Positions 9,019 through 18,278 of a stretch of DNA of 64,000 nucleotides are shown here, piece by piece (the first letter of the stretch is position 1; every line of letters begins with the position of its first letter). This stretch comes from Candidatus Altimarinota bacterium. Lineage in GTDB: Bacteria > Patescibacteriota > Gracilibacteria > UBA4473. The notes beneath the pieces are model-generated. The model did not search any database, had not been told where the DNA came from, and worked only from the letters and a program-made list of their open reading frames with translations. The DNA lies in contig JAGLIF010000009.1 of NCBI GenBank assembly GCA_023143095.1, positions 62,001 to 126,000 of the forward strand, in the 5' to 3' direction. The translations under genes and the position numbers were made by a program.

Positions 9019-10587
9019 TTATCTTTTTTCTATAAAAAGTCTATCTCCTTCTTCCAGTCCTTTTAAAATTTCAATCCGTCCTTCTGAATCACGAATCCCC
9101 GTATCTACTAAAACTTCAACAATTTCATAATTAGCCCCTTTCAATCTCAACACACGAACTATTTTTTCTCCTCCTCTATAAATCACCATTCTTTGTGGAA
9201 TCGCTAAAGTTTGCGATCTTTCTGCCGTAATAATATCCACTTCAACTGACAATCCTGAACGAATATCAAGCGGAATCATTTTAGGATCTATTTCCACTTT
9301 AACCTGATAATAAACCACCCCTCCAACAATCGTTTCTGCTGGCTCTATGAATTTCACTTGACTTTGAAAAACCTGATCCTCAAAGGCATCAAACCGAATC
9401 TCTGATTTCAATCCCTTAGCAATTTTTGAAATATCAATTTCTGGAACATTAAGTTCAATTTCTAACTTCTCTCCAATCATAGAAATAAGGATTTCCTTAG
9501 CACTGATAAGAGAAATAACTTCACCCTCTTTCGCATTTACTTTTGTAATAATTCCATCAAAAGGAGCATATAAAATAGTTTTATTAATTTGAGCTTGTAC
9601 TTGATACACTCGTGCTTCACTAACATTCACTCGTGCTTCTTGTCTTGCTATTTGCTCCTCTGTCGAACCTTTTTTCGCTAAAAAAAGAATGTCTTCACTC
9701 ACCAAGTAAGATTTTTGTGCTGAAATTAAATTATTTTTAGCCTGCACCACCTGAGAAATAGCTTGATTTATCTTTTCTTGTGTAATACTCGAATTTGTCT
9801 GCCAATCTAAAATTTTAGTTTGCACAGAGTTATCACGAGACTGCAAAGTCGGAGTAATCTCTATTAAATCATCCACAAATATTTTTAATTGCTGAAGGTT
9901 ATTTTCTGTCTCTTCAGCCAAACTCAAAAGATACAATCCATTTATTTCATCAGAAAAAATCGTTCTCTCCCAAGAGTCCAACATTCGATATAATTTTTCT
10001 TTTTGATTATTAAGATCATTAAGCTTTATAGAATAAGGTGTTCTAAATACTAACTTTGCCTTATCATATGAAGGATTATTTGTAAGTCTGGCAATAGTAT
10101 TTTTGATGATATATTGTACATCCGTAAACGCTTCTTGAATAGAAATTTTTAGTGTATTTTGTTTATTCCTTGTCTCTGTATAACTAGCTTTATTTTTATT
10201 TCTTTCGATAGAAATTTCTTCTATTCTATTCCCTCTTTTTATTTCACTTAAAATTATTTGTGCTTCTTTGAGATTCGCCAATACTTCTGCTTTTTGTGCC
10301 CAAAGTTCTTCATTTGTTAATCTCACAAGCATTTCCCCTCCATGAACAATATCCCCCACTTCAACTAAAACTTCCTGTATTTTTCCATTTTGTTCAAAAG
10401 TAAGATTTGTAGTATCCACTGGTTTTACTTTCCCAGTAACACTTACTTTTTGAATAAAATCACCTCTCTCCACCGCAATATAATCAAACTCTTCTAAATT
10501 TGGTTTCGTATTTTGATAATACCAAAATCCAACAGCACCTAAGAGCACTATCCCAAACCAAAATCTTTTTGAAATAAATAAACACAT
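9019..10587 (-). CDS. MacA/HlyD-type membrane-fusion protein
   Basis: A 522-residue adaptor. An N-terminal membrane anchor (FWFGIVLLGAVGFWYY) is followed by the first half of a lipoyl/barrel-sandwich domain (VKPVDTTNLTFEQNGKIQEV), a long central region of predicted coiled coil (about residues 95-325), then the second lipoyl half (ILYAPFDGIITKVNAKEGEV) and beta-barrel/membrane-proximal domains. Such proteins link an MacB-type permease to the outer envelope; in single-membrane bacteria they act alone at the cell surface. The coiled coil is longer than in MacA. First gene of the exporter operon, with a consensus-like promoter just upstream (TATAAT at 10613-10618). Confidence 0.88.
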   Translation of the reverse strand: MCLFISKRFWFGIVLLGAVGFWYYQNTKPNLEEFDYIAVERGDFIQKVSVTGKVKPVDTTNLTFEQNGKIQEVLVEVGDIVHGGEMLVRLTNEELWAQKAEVLANLKEAQIILSEIKRGNRIEEISIERNKNKASYTETRNKQNTLKISIQEAFTDVQYIIKNTIARLTNNPSYDKAKLVFRTPYSIKLNDLNNQKEKLYRMLDSWERTIFSDEINGLYLLSLAEETENNLQQLKIFVDDLIEITPTLQSRDNSVQTKILDWQTNSSITQEKINQAISQVVQAKNNLISAQKSYLVSEDILFLAKKGSTEEQIARQEARVNVSEARVYQVQAQINKTILYAPFDGIITKVNAKEGEVISLISAKEILISMIGEKLEIELNVPEIDISKIAKGLKSEIRFDAFEDQVFQSQVKFIEPAETIVGGVVYYQVKVEIDPKMIPLDIRSGLSVEVDIITAERSQTLAIPQRMVIYRGGEKIVRVLRLKGANYEIVEVLVDTGIRDSEGRIEILKGLEEGDRLFIEKR

Positions 10588-10612
10588 AAAAACTTATTAA
10601 GTATATCTTTCC

Positions 10613-10641
10613 ATTATACCATGTTTTACACAATAAAACAA
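10613..10641 (-). promoter_or_regulatory. Sigma-70 promoter for the MacA/MacB operon
   Basis: Minus strand reads TTGTTT, 17 bases, then TATAAT, with TGG before it (extended -10). The predicted start is about 20 nt before the AUG at 10587. One of the clearest promoters in the window. Confidence 0.65.
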
Positions 10642-10673
10642 GAACAATACCTATTATATGTAACTTTATTTTC

Positions 10674-10691
10674 TTAAAAAACACTGATAAA
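10674..10691 (+). repeat. Copy of the dispersed TTAAGGAAACACTGATAAA motif
   Basis: TTAAAAAACACTGATAAA on the plus strand, in the gap between the sensor kinase and the exporter operon. See the finding on this motif family. Confidence 0.5.
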
Positions 10692-10737
10692 TAAACTCTC
10701 AAAAGAAACTAAAATTTCGATAAAAATTCTCTATAAT

Positions 10738-13700
10738 TTATTTTTTTATCCTTTTCACTTTTACTGAATCTTTCTTTTTCTTTTTTATACATTTTTTACA
10801 TCCCTTTATCGGAATAATCACAGAAAAAGTAGATCCCTTATTTTCTACCGATTTGAAACTAATTTTCCCTCCCATACCCTCTACAATAGCTTTTACCAAA
10901 TAAAGCCCAAGTCCATTCCCCTCTACATCTTTCGCACGAACATTATCCGCCCTAAAAAGCTTTGAAAAAATCTTGTGTACCTGGCTTTTAGGAATCCCAT
11001 ATCCAGTATCTGAAACATCAATTGAAAAACTAGCCACATTTTTTTTAACAATACACTGAACCGTTCCTTTTTCTGGAGTATACTTTACCGCATTCGATAA
11101 AAGATTTTGAAAAATAATACGCATTAATTTTCTATCCATCTTAACCAAAGGTACTTTTTTATCATAAATCAAATCCACCTTCATCTTTTTTTCCTTAATA
11201 GTAGAAACCAACTCTCCTAACACACTCTGCACAATTTCTTTTATATTTAATAATTCTAATTCCACTGGCATCGTCCCCAATTCAATTCGAGAAACATTCA
11301 ATAAAGAATTAACCAAAACTACCATCCTCTGATTTCCATTATAAATTTCATCAAGATATTGTTTTTGTTCTTCACTCAATTCTCCAGCATCTCCTGCCAA
11401 AAGCATCTCCGTATACCAATTTATAGCCGACAAAGGTGTCCTAAGTTGATGTGAAGCCAACGAAACAAACTCTGTTTTCATACGATCTACTTCTTTTGCT
11501 TTTGTAATATCTCTCTCCACAACTACAAAAAATTGAACTTCTTTTTTTGAATTTAAAATAGGATATATATGAACTTCTGCATTATAAACCTCCCCACTTT
11601 TTTTATGATTTTGCAACTCACAAAAAAACACCTTCTTTTTTTCTTTCACTTCTTTCCACAATTTTGCATAAAACTTATCTGGCATCAATCCTCCCCACAA
11701 ATCTCTTCCTCCATTTTTTTTCCCTATAATTTCTGATACCTTATATTCCGTAATATCTTCCAACGCTTTATTCGCATAAAGAATTAAACCATTTGGATCT
11801 GTAATAACAATTTGATCTGAAACATTTTCCACCGCCAATTTAAACTTTTCCAAATCTTTCATAAGAAATCCTAACTGCTTCTTTTGCTTCTTTAATGAAT
11901 GTAGATGTTTCACTATCTTTATATTTGAACTCTTAATTGAATGAGTCATTGTATTAAAATTTTCCGCCAATAATCCAACCTCATCTTTGGACAGAATCGG
12001 AACTTCTAAATCATAATCCCCATAACTCATCTTTTTAGTAGTATCTGAAAGCAAACGAATAGGTAAAACTATCTTACGCGAAATATAAATTGCTAACAAA
12101 ATTACACATATTGATAAAAGCAATATAAGAAACATTAAATTCTTTTTAATACTGTTTACCTCCAACAAAACCACTGCTTGTGGAACCTCAACCAACACTA
12201 CCCAGTTAAAATAATTCGACAAACATGCTGAAGCACCATAAACTGATTTATCCTCATAATTAAGCCAAAGACCAGTCGTTTCTTGTCTATATTTTAAGCA
12301 TTTATTAACCGAATCTACACTTTTAATTTCTTTTAAATACAAATCCGAATTTACACTAGAAATAATTTGCTTATTTTCGTTTACTAAAAACATATCAAAA
12401 TGTTCAAATCCTGCACGATCATTTCCTAATAATAAATTTGAAATCATCTCTGTCGTAAAAAAATTCACTAAAACCCCCAATTTTCTTCCTGTTTTTTCAT
12501 CTACCAAAATACTAGAACTCATAATTATGTTCTTCTGCATATAGGAATGATCACCATCCATTATATTTCCAATCTGAAATGAACCATGCGGTGTATACAT
12601 TGTCTTCCGAAAATAATCTGCACGAGTCTTATTCTTTCCTATTTCCCCTTCTTCCGTTGAGGCTATAACCATCCCTTCAGTATTAATAATATTAATACCA
12701 TAAATATTCGAATTCCGTACCAACTGCCTTGTCAAATAATCATTAAGAGTTTCCTCCAAAACAAAAAGATCTTCTTCTGAAGCACTCTCCATACTACTAA
12801 GTACATCTCCAATGAACTTATCTGATGATAAATCAACCACCCTATCCCCCATTCTCTCAAAATAAGTCAGAACTTGCTTTTCTTTGAATTCAGCTAATAA
12901 TTCTAAATCTTGTTTAACTCGATTTTCCAAACTATCTTCGTATAGATAAAAGGAATAAGAAAAAAAGCTAATCAATGGAAAAAGTGATAATGGAATAGTC
13001 AATACCATTAATTTTGTAGAAATTCTATAAAAAAACGGCACATCGCTAATCACTAACGAAAAACCTCCATCTTGTTTTCCACTTCTGGTAATTCCAAAAA
13101 GAATCACAACAAAAGCCAACAATGAAAGCATATGGTAATACCACCAAACAATATTCCATTCTTCGTAAAAAAACGGAATAACTCCCGTACTCATAAGAAT
13201 CGCAAATCCTGAAAAAAGATGTATTAAAATCCTAACCCTTGTTTGATAATAAAATCTAATAAAAAAAACAAGAGACACTAAAGCAAACAAAAAACCAGTA
13301 ATACCAATGAAAATATTAATCTTTAATTCAATCGCTTTAGCAATCTCTGGTAAAAAAACCAAAATAAAAAATCCCCAAAGAATTAAAAATGTCGCTAAAA
13401 AAAATGCCTTATTTTTATCTCTCTCTATATTTTTAATATTTTTTGGTGCTATAAAAAATCCCAAAAAAACAAGTGCTCCAAAAAAGAATCCAACATGTTC
13501 CCAAACAGCAAAAACTGATTTATGTATTTCGAAAAATGGAATTAACAACAACGCATGCAGAAAAGAAACAAAACCAATAACATGAAAAGCCAACGAAAGG
13601 AAAAATAGTCTCACATCTTTGTTTTTCTTATATCCAAGACTAGCCACTCTTGAAATATAAAAAGAAAGACTAAAAAGCATCGACAAACTAAGTCCATATA

Positions 13701-13845
13701 CCACTTTATTATAATACACAATATCCCCAATAGCACTTTCGTACAAACACATAAATCCAAAAAGGGGAAGTGCAAATGACGCAAATAAAACAAACCAAGA
13801 AAAACTATTTTTAAACGACTTTTCTTCTACAGTATTTACTATCAT
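10738..13845 (-). CDS. Membrane sensor histidine kinase (dCache-HAMP-PAS-HisKA-HATPase)
   Basis: A 1035-residue hybrid-free kinase. About seven membrane helices fill residues 15-250, then a further helix leads to an extracellular sensing domain (about 295-565, dCache-like, with the NSNIYGINIINTEGMVIAS core), a membrane helix, HAMP (about 590-645), PAS (about 665-785), and the kinase core. The phospho-acceptor His is in FVSLASHQLRTPLSAI; the N box is QNLLSNAVKYTP and the G boxes are DTGYGIP and GNGLGLYLVK. It autophosphorylates and passes phosphate to a response regulator; none is adjacent, but a CheY-like protein lies at the far end of the pilus cluster (22131). The pilus genes run toward it on the same strand, so it may sense a signal for pilus use. 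The ligand is unknown. Confidence 0.88.
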   Translation of the reverse strand: MIVNTVEEKSFKNSFSWFVLFASFALPLFGFMCLYESAIGDIVYYNKVVYGLSLSMLFSLSFYISRVASLGYKKNKDVRLFFLSLAFHVIGFVSFLHALLLIPFFEIHKSVFAVWEHVGFFFGALVFLGFFIAPKNIKNIERDKNKAFFLATFLILWGFFILVFLPEIAKAIELKINIFIGITGFLFALVSLVFFIRFYYQTRVRILIHLFSGFAILMSTGVIPFFYEEWNIVWWYYHMLSLLAFVVILFGITRSGKQDGGFSLVISDVPFFYRISTKLMVLTIPLSLFPLISFFSYSFYLYEDSLENRVKQDLELLAEFKEKQVLTYFERMGDRVVDLSSDKFIGDVLSSMESASEEDLFVLEETLNDYLTRQLVRNSNIYGINIINTEGMVIASTEEGEIGKNKTRADYFRKTMYTPHGSFQIGNIMDGDHSYMQKNIIMSSSILVDEKTGRKLGVLVNFFTTEMISNLLLGNDRAGFEHFDMFLVNENKQIISSVNSDLYLKEIKSVDSVNKCLKYRQETTGLWLNYEDKSVYGASACLSNYFNWVVLVEVPQAVVLLEVNSIKKNLMFLILLLSICVILLAIYISRKIVLPIRLLSDTTKKMSYGDYDLEVPILSKDEVGLLAENFNTMTHSIKSSNIKIVKHLHSLKKQKKQLGFLMKDLEKFKLAVENVSDQIVITDPNGLILYANKALEDITEYKVSEIIGKKNGGRDLWGGLMPDKFYAKLWKEVKEKKKVFFCELQNHKKSGEVYNAEVHIYPILNSKKEVQFFVVVERDITKAKEVDRMKTEFVSLASHQLRTPLSAINWYTEMLLAGDAGELSEEQKQYLDEIYNGNQRMVVLVNSLLNVSRIELGTMPVELELLNIKEIVQSVLGELVSTIKEKKMKVDLIYDKKVPLVKMDRKLMRIIFQNLLSNAVKYTPEKGTVQCIVKKNVASFSIDVSDTGYGIPKSQVHKIFSKLFRADNVRAKDVEGNGLGLYLVKAIVEGMGGKISFKSVENKGSTFSVIIPIKGCKKCIKKKKKDSVKVKRIKK

Positions 13846-13936
13846 AACAATTATTATAGTTATATTTATTAAGAAAAGTTTGATAAATAACTTTGTTTAT
13901 ACAAAATTAATTATCAAACAATCCTTAGTATATTTT

Positions 13937-14407
13937 TTATCGTGTCACACTAATATCCTCCGTATTATATGTCTTTGGAGCTGAAACCACCACCCTCCCA
14001 TGAGCCGTCTTAGCTATTGTATATCCAGTACCATTTACAATCGTCTCTCCATCAGGATCCATTGGTATAGACACAATATATTCTTCGTTATCTGTTAATT
14101 CACTCAAATTTATAAGACCATTTGCCGAACAGGTTACTGCTGATGTACCAGTAGAACAAATTTCTGTAGCCGTAACAGTAATAGAAGTCGGAAGATTCCC
14201 TTTATTATCAATAGAATACTGATACACTGCATTGAGGATTGTATTTACATTAGATGATCGTTGAGCATCTTTAGTATTTCCCAACTGCTTACCAGGATTA
14301 ATTGCTACAATAACAATTCCAGCCAAAATACCAATAGCTGCTACTACCAATAGAATTTCCATCATCGTAAATCCATTATTTCGAATCTGTAACAATTTTT
14401 TACACAT
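13937..14407 (-). CDS. Type IV pilin-like protein
   Basis: A 156-residue prepilin. The leader MCKKLLQIRNNG ends in Gly before FTMMEILLVVAAIGILAGI, with Glu at mature position 5, the prepilin peptidase and assembly signature. The globular part has a Cys pair (EICSTG and VTCSAN) and ends ISVTR. It is a close paralogue of the next gene upstream, with the shared block NTILNAVYQY and the same length, so the two arose by tandem duplication. A major pilin role is likely for one of them. A leader peptidase is not encoded in the window. Confidence 0.9.
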   Translation of the reverse strand: MCKKLLQIRNNGFTMMEILLVVAAIGILAGIVIVAINPGKQLGNTKDAQRSSNVNTILNAVYQYSIDNKGNLPTSITVTATEICSTGTSAVTCSANGLINLSELTDNEEYIVSIPMDPDGETIVNGTGYTIAKTAHGRVVVSAPKTYNTEDISVTR

Positions 14408-14443
14408 TTTTTATATTAATTATTGAAATAAAACTTTTTAAAA

Positions 14444-14914
14444 CTACCTCGCAACACTTATAATCATTCCCTGTTCCGCCTTCGGAGCACACACCACAAT
14501 CCTCTCATTTACCGTCCTTGAAATATGATACCCTGTACCATTTAAATTTGTTACCCGAGGATCTATAGGCATTGTTATTATATATTTTTCGTTCTGTGTT
14601 ATTTTTGATAAATTTACTAGTCCTGCACAAACTCCCTCAGTTCTACAAATCTCATTCATCACAGAATCACCACAAACACCTAAAGGAATACTTCCTGGCA
14701 AATCACCATCATTGTCAATTACATACTGATAAACAGCATTCAAAATCGTATTTACATCAGATTGTCGCCGTGCATTTTCAGTCTCCCCAAGATGTTTCCT
14801 AGGATTAATCACTAAAAGCACAACAGCTGCCAAAATAGCAATCGCTGCTATCACTAAAAGCATCTCTATAAAAGTAAATCCTTTGTTATTAGATAATGAG
14901 ATAAAATATTTCAT
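14444..14914 (-). CDS. Type IV pilin-like protein, paralogue
   Basis: A 156-residue prepilin cleaved after NNKG before FTFIEMLLVIAAIAILAAVV, with Glu5. It has the NTILNAVYQYVIDNDGDLPGS block also present in its neighbour and ends ISVAR. Four cysteines (VCGDS, EICRTE, VCAGL, VVCAP) instead of two suggest a different disulphide pattern. It lies 36 bp upstream of the other pilin on the same strand. Divergence is greatest in the C-terminal half, as expected for surface-exposed pilin regions. Confidence 0.9.
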   Translation of the reverse strand: MKYFISLSNNKGFTFIEMLLVIAAIAILAAVVLLVINPRKHLGETENARRQSDVNTILNAVYQYVIDNDGDLPGSIPLGVCGDSVMNEICRTEGVCAGLVNLSKITQNEKYIITMPIDPRVTNLNGTGYHISRTVNERIVVCAPKAEQGMIISVAR

Positions 14915-14979
14915 TTACTCCCAGATAATAATATTTTTTATTCTTTTTGTAAATTTTATTTATCAGAGATTCCTTACCC

Positions 14980-15396
14980 TTAAAAATCTGCCACTTCCTG
15001 CCATGAATCAATATGAATATAAGGATTAATAGCATCTATTTCTATTTGAATCTTAGAAACAACCTCTCCCAAAGTTCCAATAACTTCAATCGTACGATTT
15101 TCACCGCTATTAACTATTACAGTGTAAACACAATTTCCTTGAGGAGTAAAATTAATCTGCTCATTTTCTATGGCAAATGTCGTTTGTTTTCTAATCTCTT
15201 CTAACGCAGTTTCTACACAAAGATTTGCCATTCGCTTTGTCTGAAAAGACTGTTCCAAGGAAAAGGAAGTCCGTGACATATCCAACCCCATGAGCACAAC
15301 TGCCGTAGAAATAGCGAATACAACCACCCCCACAATCAACACAGCTATAAGTGTCACATATCCTTTTTTTTGAATCCTGTTTTTTTGTTTTGTCAT
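14980..15396 (-). CDS. PilX-like minor pilin / pilus assembly protein
   Basis: The ATG at 15396 (MTKQKNRIQKKGYVTLIAVLIVG) is preferred over a longer frame from 15489, which would overlap the preceding gene by 70 bp. The 138-residue product has a KKG|YVTLIAVLIVGVVVFAI N-terminus without the Glu5 of major pilins, as in PilX/GspK-type proteins, and a small beta-rich globular part with a Cys pair. GspK/PilX proteins sit at the pilus tip and prime assembly. The gene starts 22 bp after the PilW-like stop. Confidence 0.75.
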   Translation of the reverse strand: MTKQKNRIQKKGYVTLIAVLIVGVVVFAISTAVVLMGLDMSRTSFSLEQSFQTKRMANLCVETALEEIRKQTTFAIENEQINFTPQGNCVYTVIVNSGENRTIEVIGTLGEVVSKIQIEIDAINPYIHIDSWQEVADF

Positions 15397-15418
15397 TTTT
15401 ACTTTTTTCAATGTCTCC

Positions 15419-15958
15419 TTAAGGAGCCAATACCCCTGCTCCACCAATAAAATCAGTAGAAAAAGTGTATTCATTTCTCCCTCCCTCATTCACATGAGAA
15501 ATAGTAAATTTCACTTGAACCGCATCAGCTGTTCCACTTCGTGCAAAATTAATGAAAGAGAGATTAGAAATCGTTATTCGTGAAGAAGTTAGCGCAATAG
15601 GAATCCCTGCCAAACCTTCCTTCATACGAAGTGTACCATCAACAACATCAAACACTATCGGATTATCTACGAAAGATTCACCACTTAATGATAATATTGA
15701 AGCCGAAGTCGCAGGAGTGGGACTATTTACCGTATTCGCATTACGAATATTTTGCGTAATAATTTGCATAACATGAATTCCTCCTTGTCCCACTTCCATC
15801 ATCGTTTGATTTTTTATTCGTGCCTGCAAGAAAGTTATCAACAAAAAAGATGTAACCATAAGAACAATCCCAGAAATAGCGACATATAACAATAATTCAA
15901 TCAGCGTAAATCCTGATCGCTTATGTATCAAAGTCGAAAATGATTTTTCTTTTTTCAT
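15419..15958 (-). CDS. PilW/GspJ-like minor pilin
   Basis: A 179-residue prepilin. The leader ends HKRSG before FTLIELLLYVAISGIVLMV, with Glu5. The mature part begins with a long helix and then QIITQNIRNANTVNSPTPATSA, typical of PilW/GspJ minor pseudopilins, followed by beta-rich sequence with FDVVDGTLRMKEG. Such proteins form the tip complex that starts pilus assembly. It lies between the propeller-bearing minor pilin and PilX in a tightly spaced same-strand cluster. Confidence 0.85.
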   Translation of the reverse strand: MKKEKSFSTLIHKRSGFTLIELLLYVAISGIVLMVTSFLLITFLQARIKNQTMMEVGQGGIHVMQIITQNIRNANTVNSPTPATSASILSLSGESFVDNPIVFDVVDGTLRMKEGLAGIPIALTSSRITISNLSFINFARSGTADAVQVKFTISHVNEGGRNEYTFSTDFIGGAGVLAP

Positions 15959-15979
15959 TTCTGTATTTTCAATATTTTC

Positions 15980-17839
15980 TTAATAAGGATAAATAATAAC
16001 AAGTTCCTGATTTCGATTATCCGTTGCAAGATAAACCACATTATTAAGAAAAAATACTGAAGTTGGACTCCCAGAAAAACCCAAACTTCCCAATAGCGAC
16101 GGTAAAGAAGGAACTGAGACATCAAAAGTCATAAAACCATCAGTCCCATTATTTCTAGCCAAAAAAGCAGTTGTTCCTGATACAACAATATCATTTACAC
16201 TTTCACCAATTTCATATCCATTCGGATTCATAACAACTGGAGTTAGCGGATCTGAAATATCAATAATATAAAACTCTCCAGCCTTTTTCGTCTTCTCTTT
16301 CCCCATATAAAGATAATTTCCAGATATAAAAACTGTTCGTCCTTCCGAACTATTTAATAAATCCAAAGACACCTCCACAGTGGGATTAAATGGATTACTA
16401 ATATCAACAATCTGCAACTCTTCAGTATCACTTCCCACAGCTAAATAAGCATAATTTCCAGCAATCGCAATATCGTTAATATCATTCCCCACACTTACTC
16501 CTCCTTGAAATATTGGATTTAAAGAATCTGTTATATCTAATATATACAATTCATTCCCACCACCCACATTATTGGTACCCAAATAAAGCGTATTTCCTAC
16601 TATTTCAACAGCTGAAGCATCTGAATTACCTGGCTTGTCATACCCACTCACTATCTCTGGAACACTCACATCCAAAACTTGTAATTCCTCATTATTCGAC
16701 TGTGAAGCAATAAAAACATTATTTCCATCAAATCCCAAGGCTTCTGGTCCATCATCTAATCCCAATGATTCCACCAGCGTTGGAAGCGATGATGTAGAAA
16801 CATCTATCACATAAAAATAATCTGAAACACCGCTTATCGTCAAATAAGCCTGTGTTCCAAAAACAAAAACATCCGTTGCTCCAGCTGTTGAAGGAGCATT
16901 AAAAATTCCTTCAGTTCTAGGTATAGTCCAATCTGGAGGTGGTGGTGGAGGTGGAGGTGGCTCTTCGGAAAAATCAACAATAACTTCCTTCGTTGAACCA
17001 TCTAAAAGAGTAAAAATAATTGTAAAAACACTGTCACTCATATCACCCGTAAACAGTATTTCTTTATTCTCCTTAAAACCATCTCCAGGAGATAAAGTTA
17101 AATCTTCAATATCGAGTTCTGTTCCTGAAGGCTGTTGTCCTAAAGGCGTTCCTACTTGATTTCCATTCCAAACTATTGTATTATCAAATTTCATTCGATC
17201 AATTAATTCCGCATTTTGCCAAGATACTGTAACCTTAGCAATCACCAAATCCACCAATCCTACATTTTCAAGTACAACATCTTGAATTATACTATTTTGA
17301 TTGGTAAGCACAGCATTTGTAACATCTACCACTAAATCCGTCATTGCTCCTTCCATTGGACGATCCCAATTTGTCAAATAGGTTTCCTGAGAAATTGTTC
17401 CAGAACGCTGTTCATTCTGCTCCCAAATAATACTTGTTACTACTCTCTTAGTATACTCATCGATTGTTTCAATTGTTATTGTTCTCGTAAAAATATCATC
17501 TTGATCAAATGTTCCTGATAATGTCCATTGACCACCACTAAGTACTAATCCATAAGTACCATCTGAAAGACTTAAAAAATCCTCCTCACAAATATTTTTT
17601 ACCGCTTCCAATGCTTCCTCCGCAAAAAAAATCGCTCGACTCCTTTCAATCGAAAGTCTGGTACTTTCTGGTCCATAAATAATGGCTCCAAAAAACCCCG
17701 TAACAATCATAGAAAATACTGCAACAGAAAGAATCACCTCCACCAAACTAAATCCCATAGACATACACTTTCCCCTTGTTTTTTTAAACAAAAATTTCTG
17801 ATTAAAATCTCTTTTAAAAAAATTCATTTTAATATTCAA
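15980..17839 (-). CDS. Minor pilin fused to LVIVD-type beta-propeller
   Basis: A 619-residue protein. N-terminal MGFSLVEVILSVAVFSMIVTG (around residue 28, Glu5) is a prepilin signature of the PilV/GspI type, with SRAIFFAEEALEAVKNI after it. Residues 150-300 form a beta-sandwich-like linker. A run of eight prolines (about 303-310) leads to 300 residues of repeats near 42 residues long with VLDVSVP, ILDITDSLNP, IVDISNPFNP, IIDISDPLTP, FDVSVPSLP; this is the LVIVD repeat of beta-propellers. The pilin part would anchor the propeller in the fibre. Placed between FimT-like and PilW-like genes and overlapping the former by 11 bp. Function as adhesin or binder is inferred; no ligand is known. Confidence 0.85.
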   Translation of the reverse strand: MNIKMNFFKRDFNQKFLFKKTRGKCMSMGFSLVEVILSVAVFSMIVTGFFGAIIYGPESTRLSIERSRAIFFAEEALEAVKNICEEDFLSLSDGTYGLVLSGGQWTLSGTFDQDDIFTRTITIETIDEYTKRVVTSIIWEQNEQRSGTISQETYLTNWDRPMEGAMTDLVVDVTNAVLTNQNSIIQDVVLENVGLVDLVIAKVTVSWQNAELIDRMKFDNTIVWNGNQVGTPLGQQPSGTELDIEDLTLSPGDGFKENKEILFTGDMSDSVFTIIFTLLDGSTKEVIVDFSEEPPPPPPPPPDWTIPRTEGIFNAPSTAGATDVFVFGTQAYLTISGVSDYFYVIDVSTSSLPTLVESLGLDDGPEALGFDGNNVFIASQSNNEELQVLDVSVPEIVSGYDKPGNSDASAVEIVGNTLYLGTNNVGGGNELYILDITDSLNPIFQGGVSVGNDINDIAIAGNYAYLAVGSDTEELQIVDISNPFNPTVEVSLDLLNSSEGRTVFISGNYLYMGKEKTKKAGEFYIIDISDPLTPVVMNPNGYEIGESVNDIVVSGTTAFLARNNGTDGFMTFDVSVPSLPSLLGSLGFSGSPTSVFFLNNVVYLATDNRNQELVIIYPY

Positions 17840-18278
17840 TCATACCCTTTTTATTGATAGATAAAGTCCTAACTCGATTTACCATATTAGTCAGTGTTAC
17901 CGTCCCAAAAATTTCTGGATTTCCAGAACGCTTTTCAAATACCACTTCTGTCAAACCAGATGGTGTAATTTCAGTAAGAAATTCAAAACTCTCATCCTTA
18001 GTATTATCTCGAGTCAAAAAATTTGTCCCCTGAAAAAGAATTACTCCATTGTTATCAAGATAAACTCCCCAAGATGAATCACCTTCTCCATTCCGAGACA
18101 ATATCTGTGCTCGATGAAACTTTTGAGCAATTACATTTACAGCAACATCCATATCATTTTTTGTTTGAAATGAATTATAAACAGGAACTGATATTCCAGA
18201 AATAAGGGCAATTGAAACAACTGAAAGCAACATTTCAACAAGTGTAAAACCAGCAGATTTATTCTGTTGCATCATCAA
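17829..18278 (-). CDS. GspH/FimT-like minor pilin
   Basis: A 149-residue prepilin with QNKSAG before FTLVEMLLSVVSIALISGIS and Glu5. The mature domain has AQKFHRAQILSRNGEGDSSWGVYLD, the pattern of GspH/FimT proteins, which also join the tip complex. It overlaps the PilC-like gene by 20 bp at its start and the propeller pilin by 11 bp at its end, so translation is probably coupled across all three. Confidence 0.85.
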   Translation of the reverse strand: MMMQQNKSAGFTLVEMLLSVVSIALISGISVPVYNSFQTKNDMDVAVNVIAQKFHRAQILSRNGEGDSSWGVYLDNNGVILFQGTNFLTRDNTKDESFEFLTEITPSGLTEVVFEKRSGNPEIFGTVTLTNMVNRVRTLSINKKGMIEY

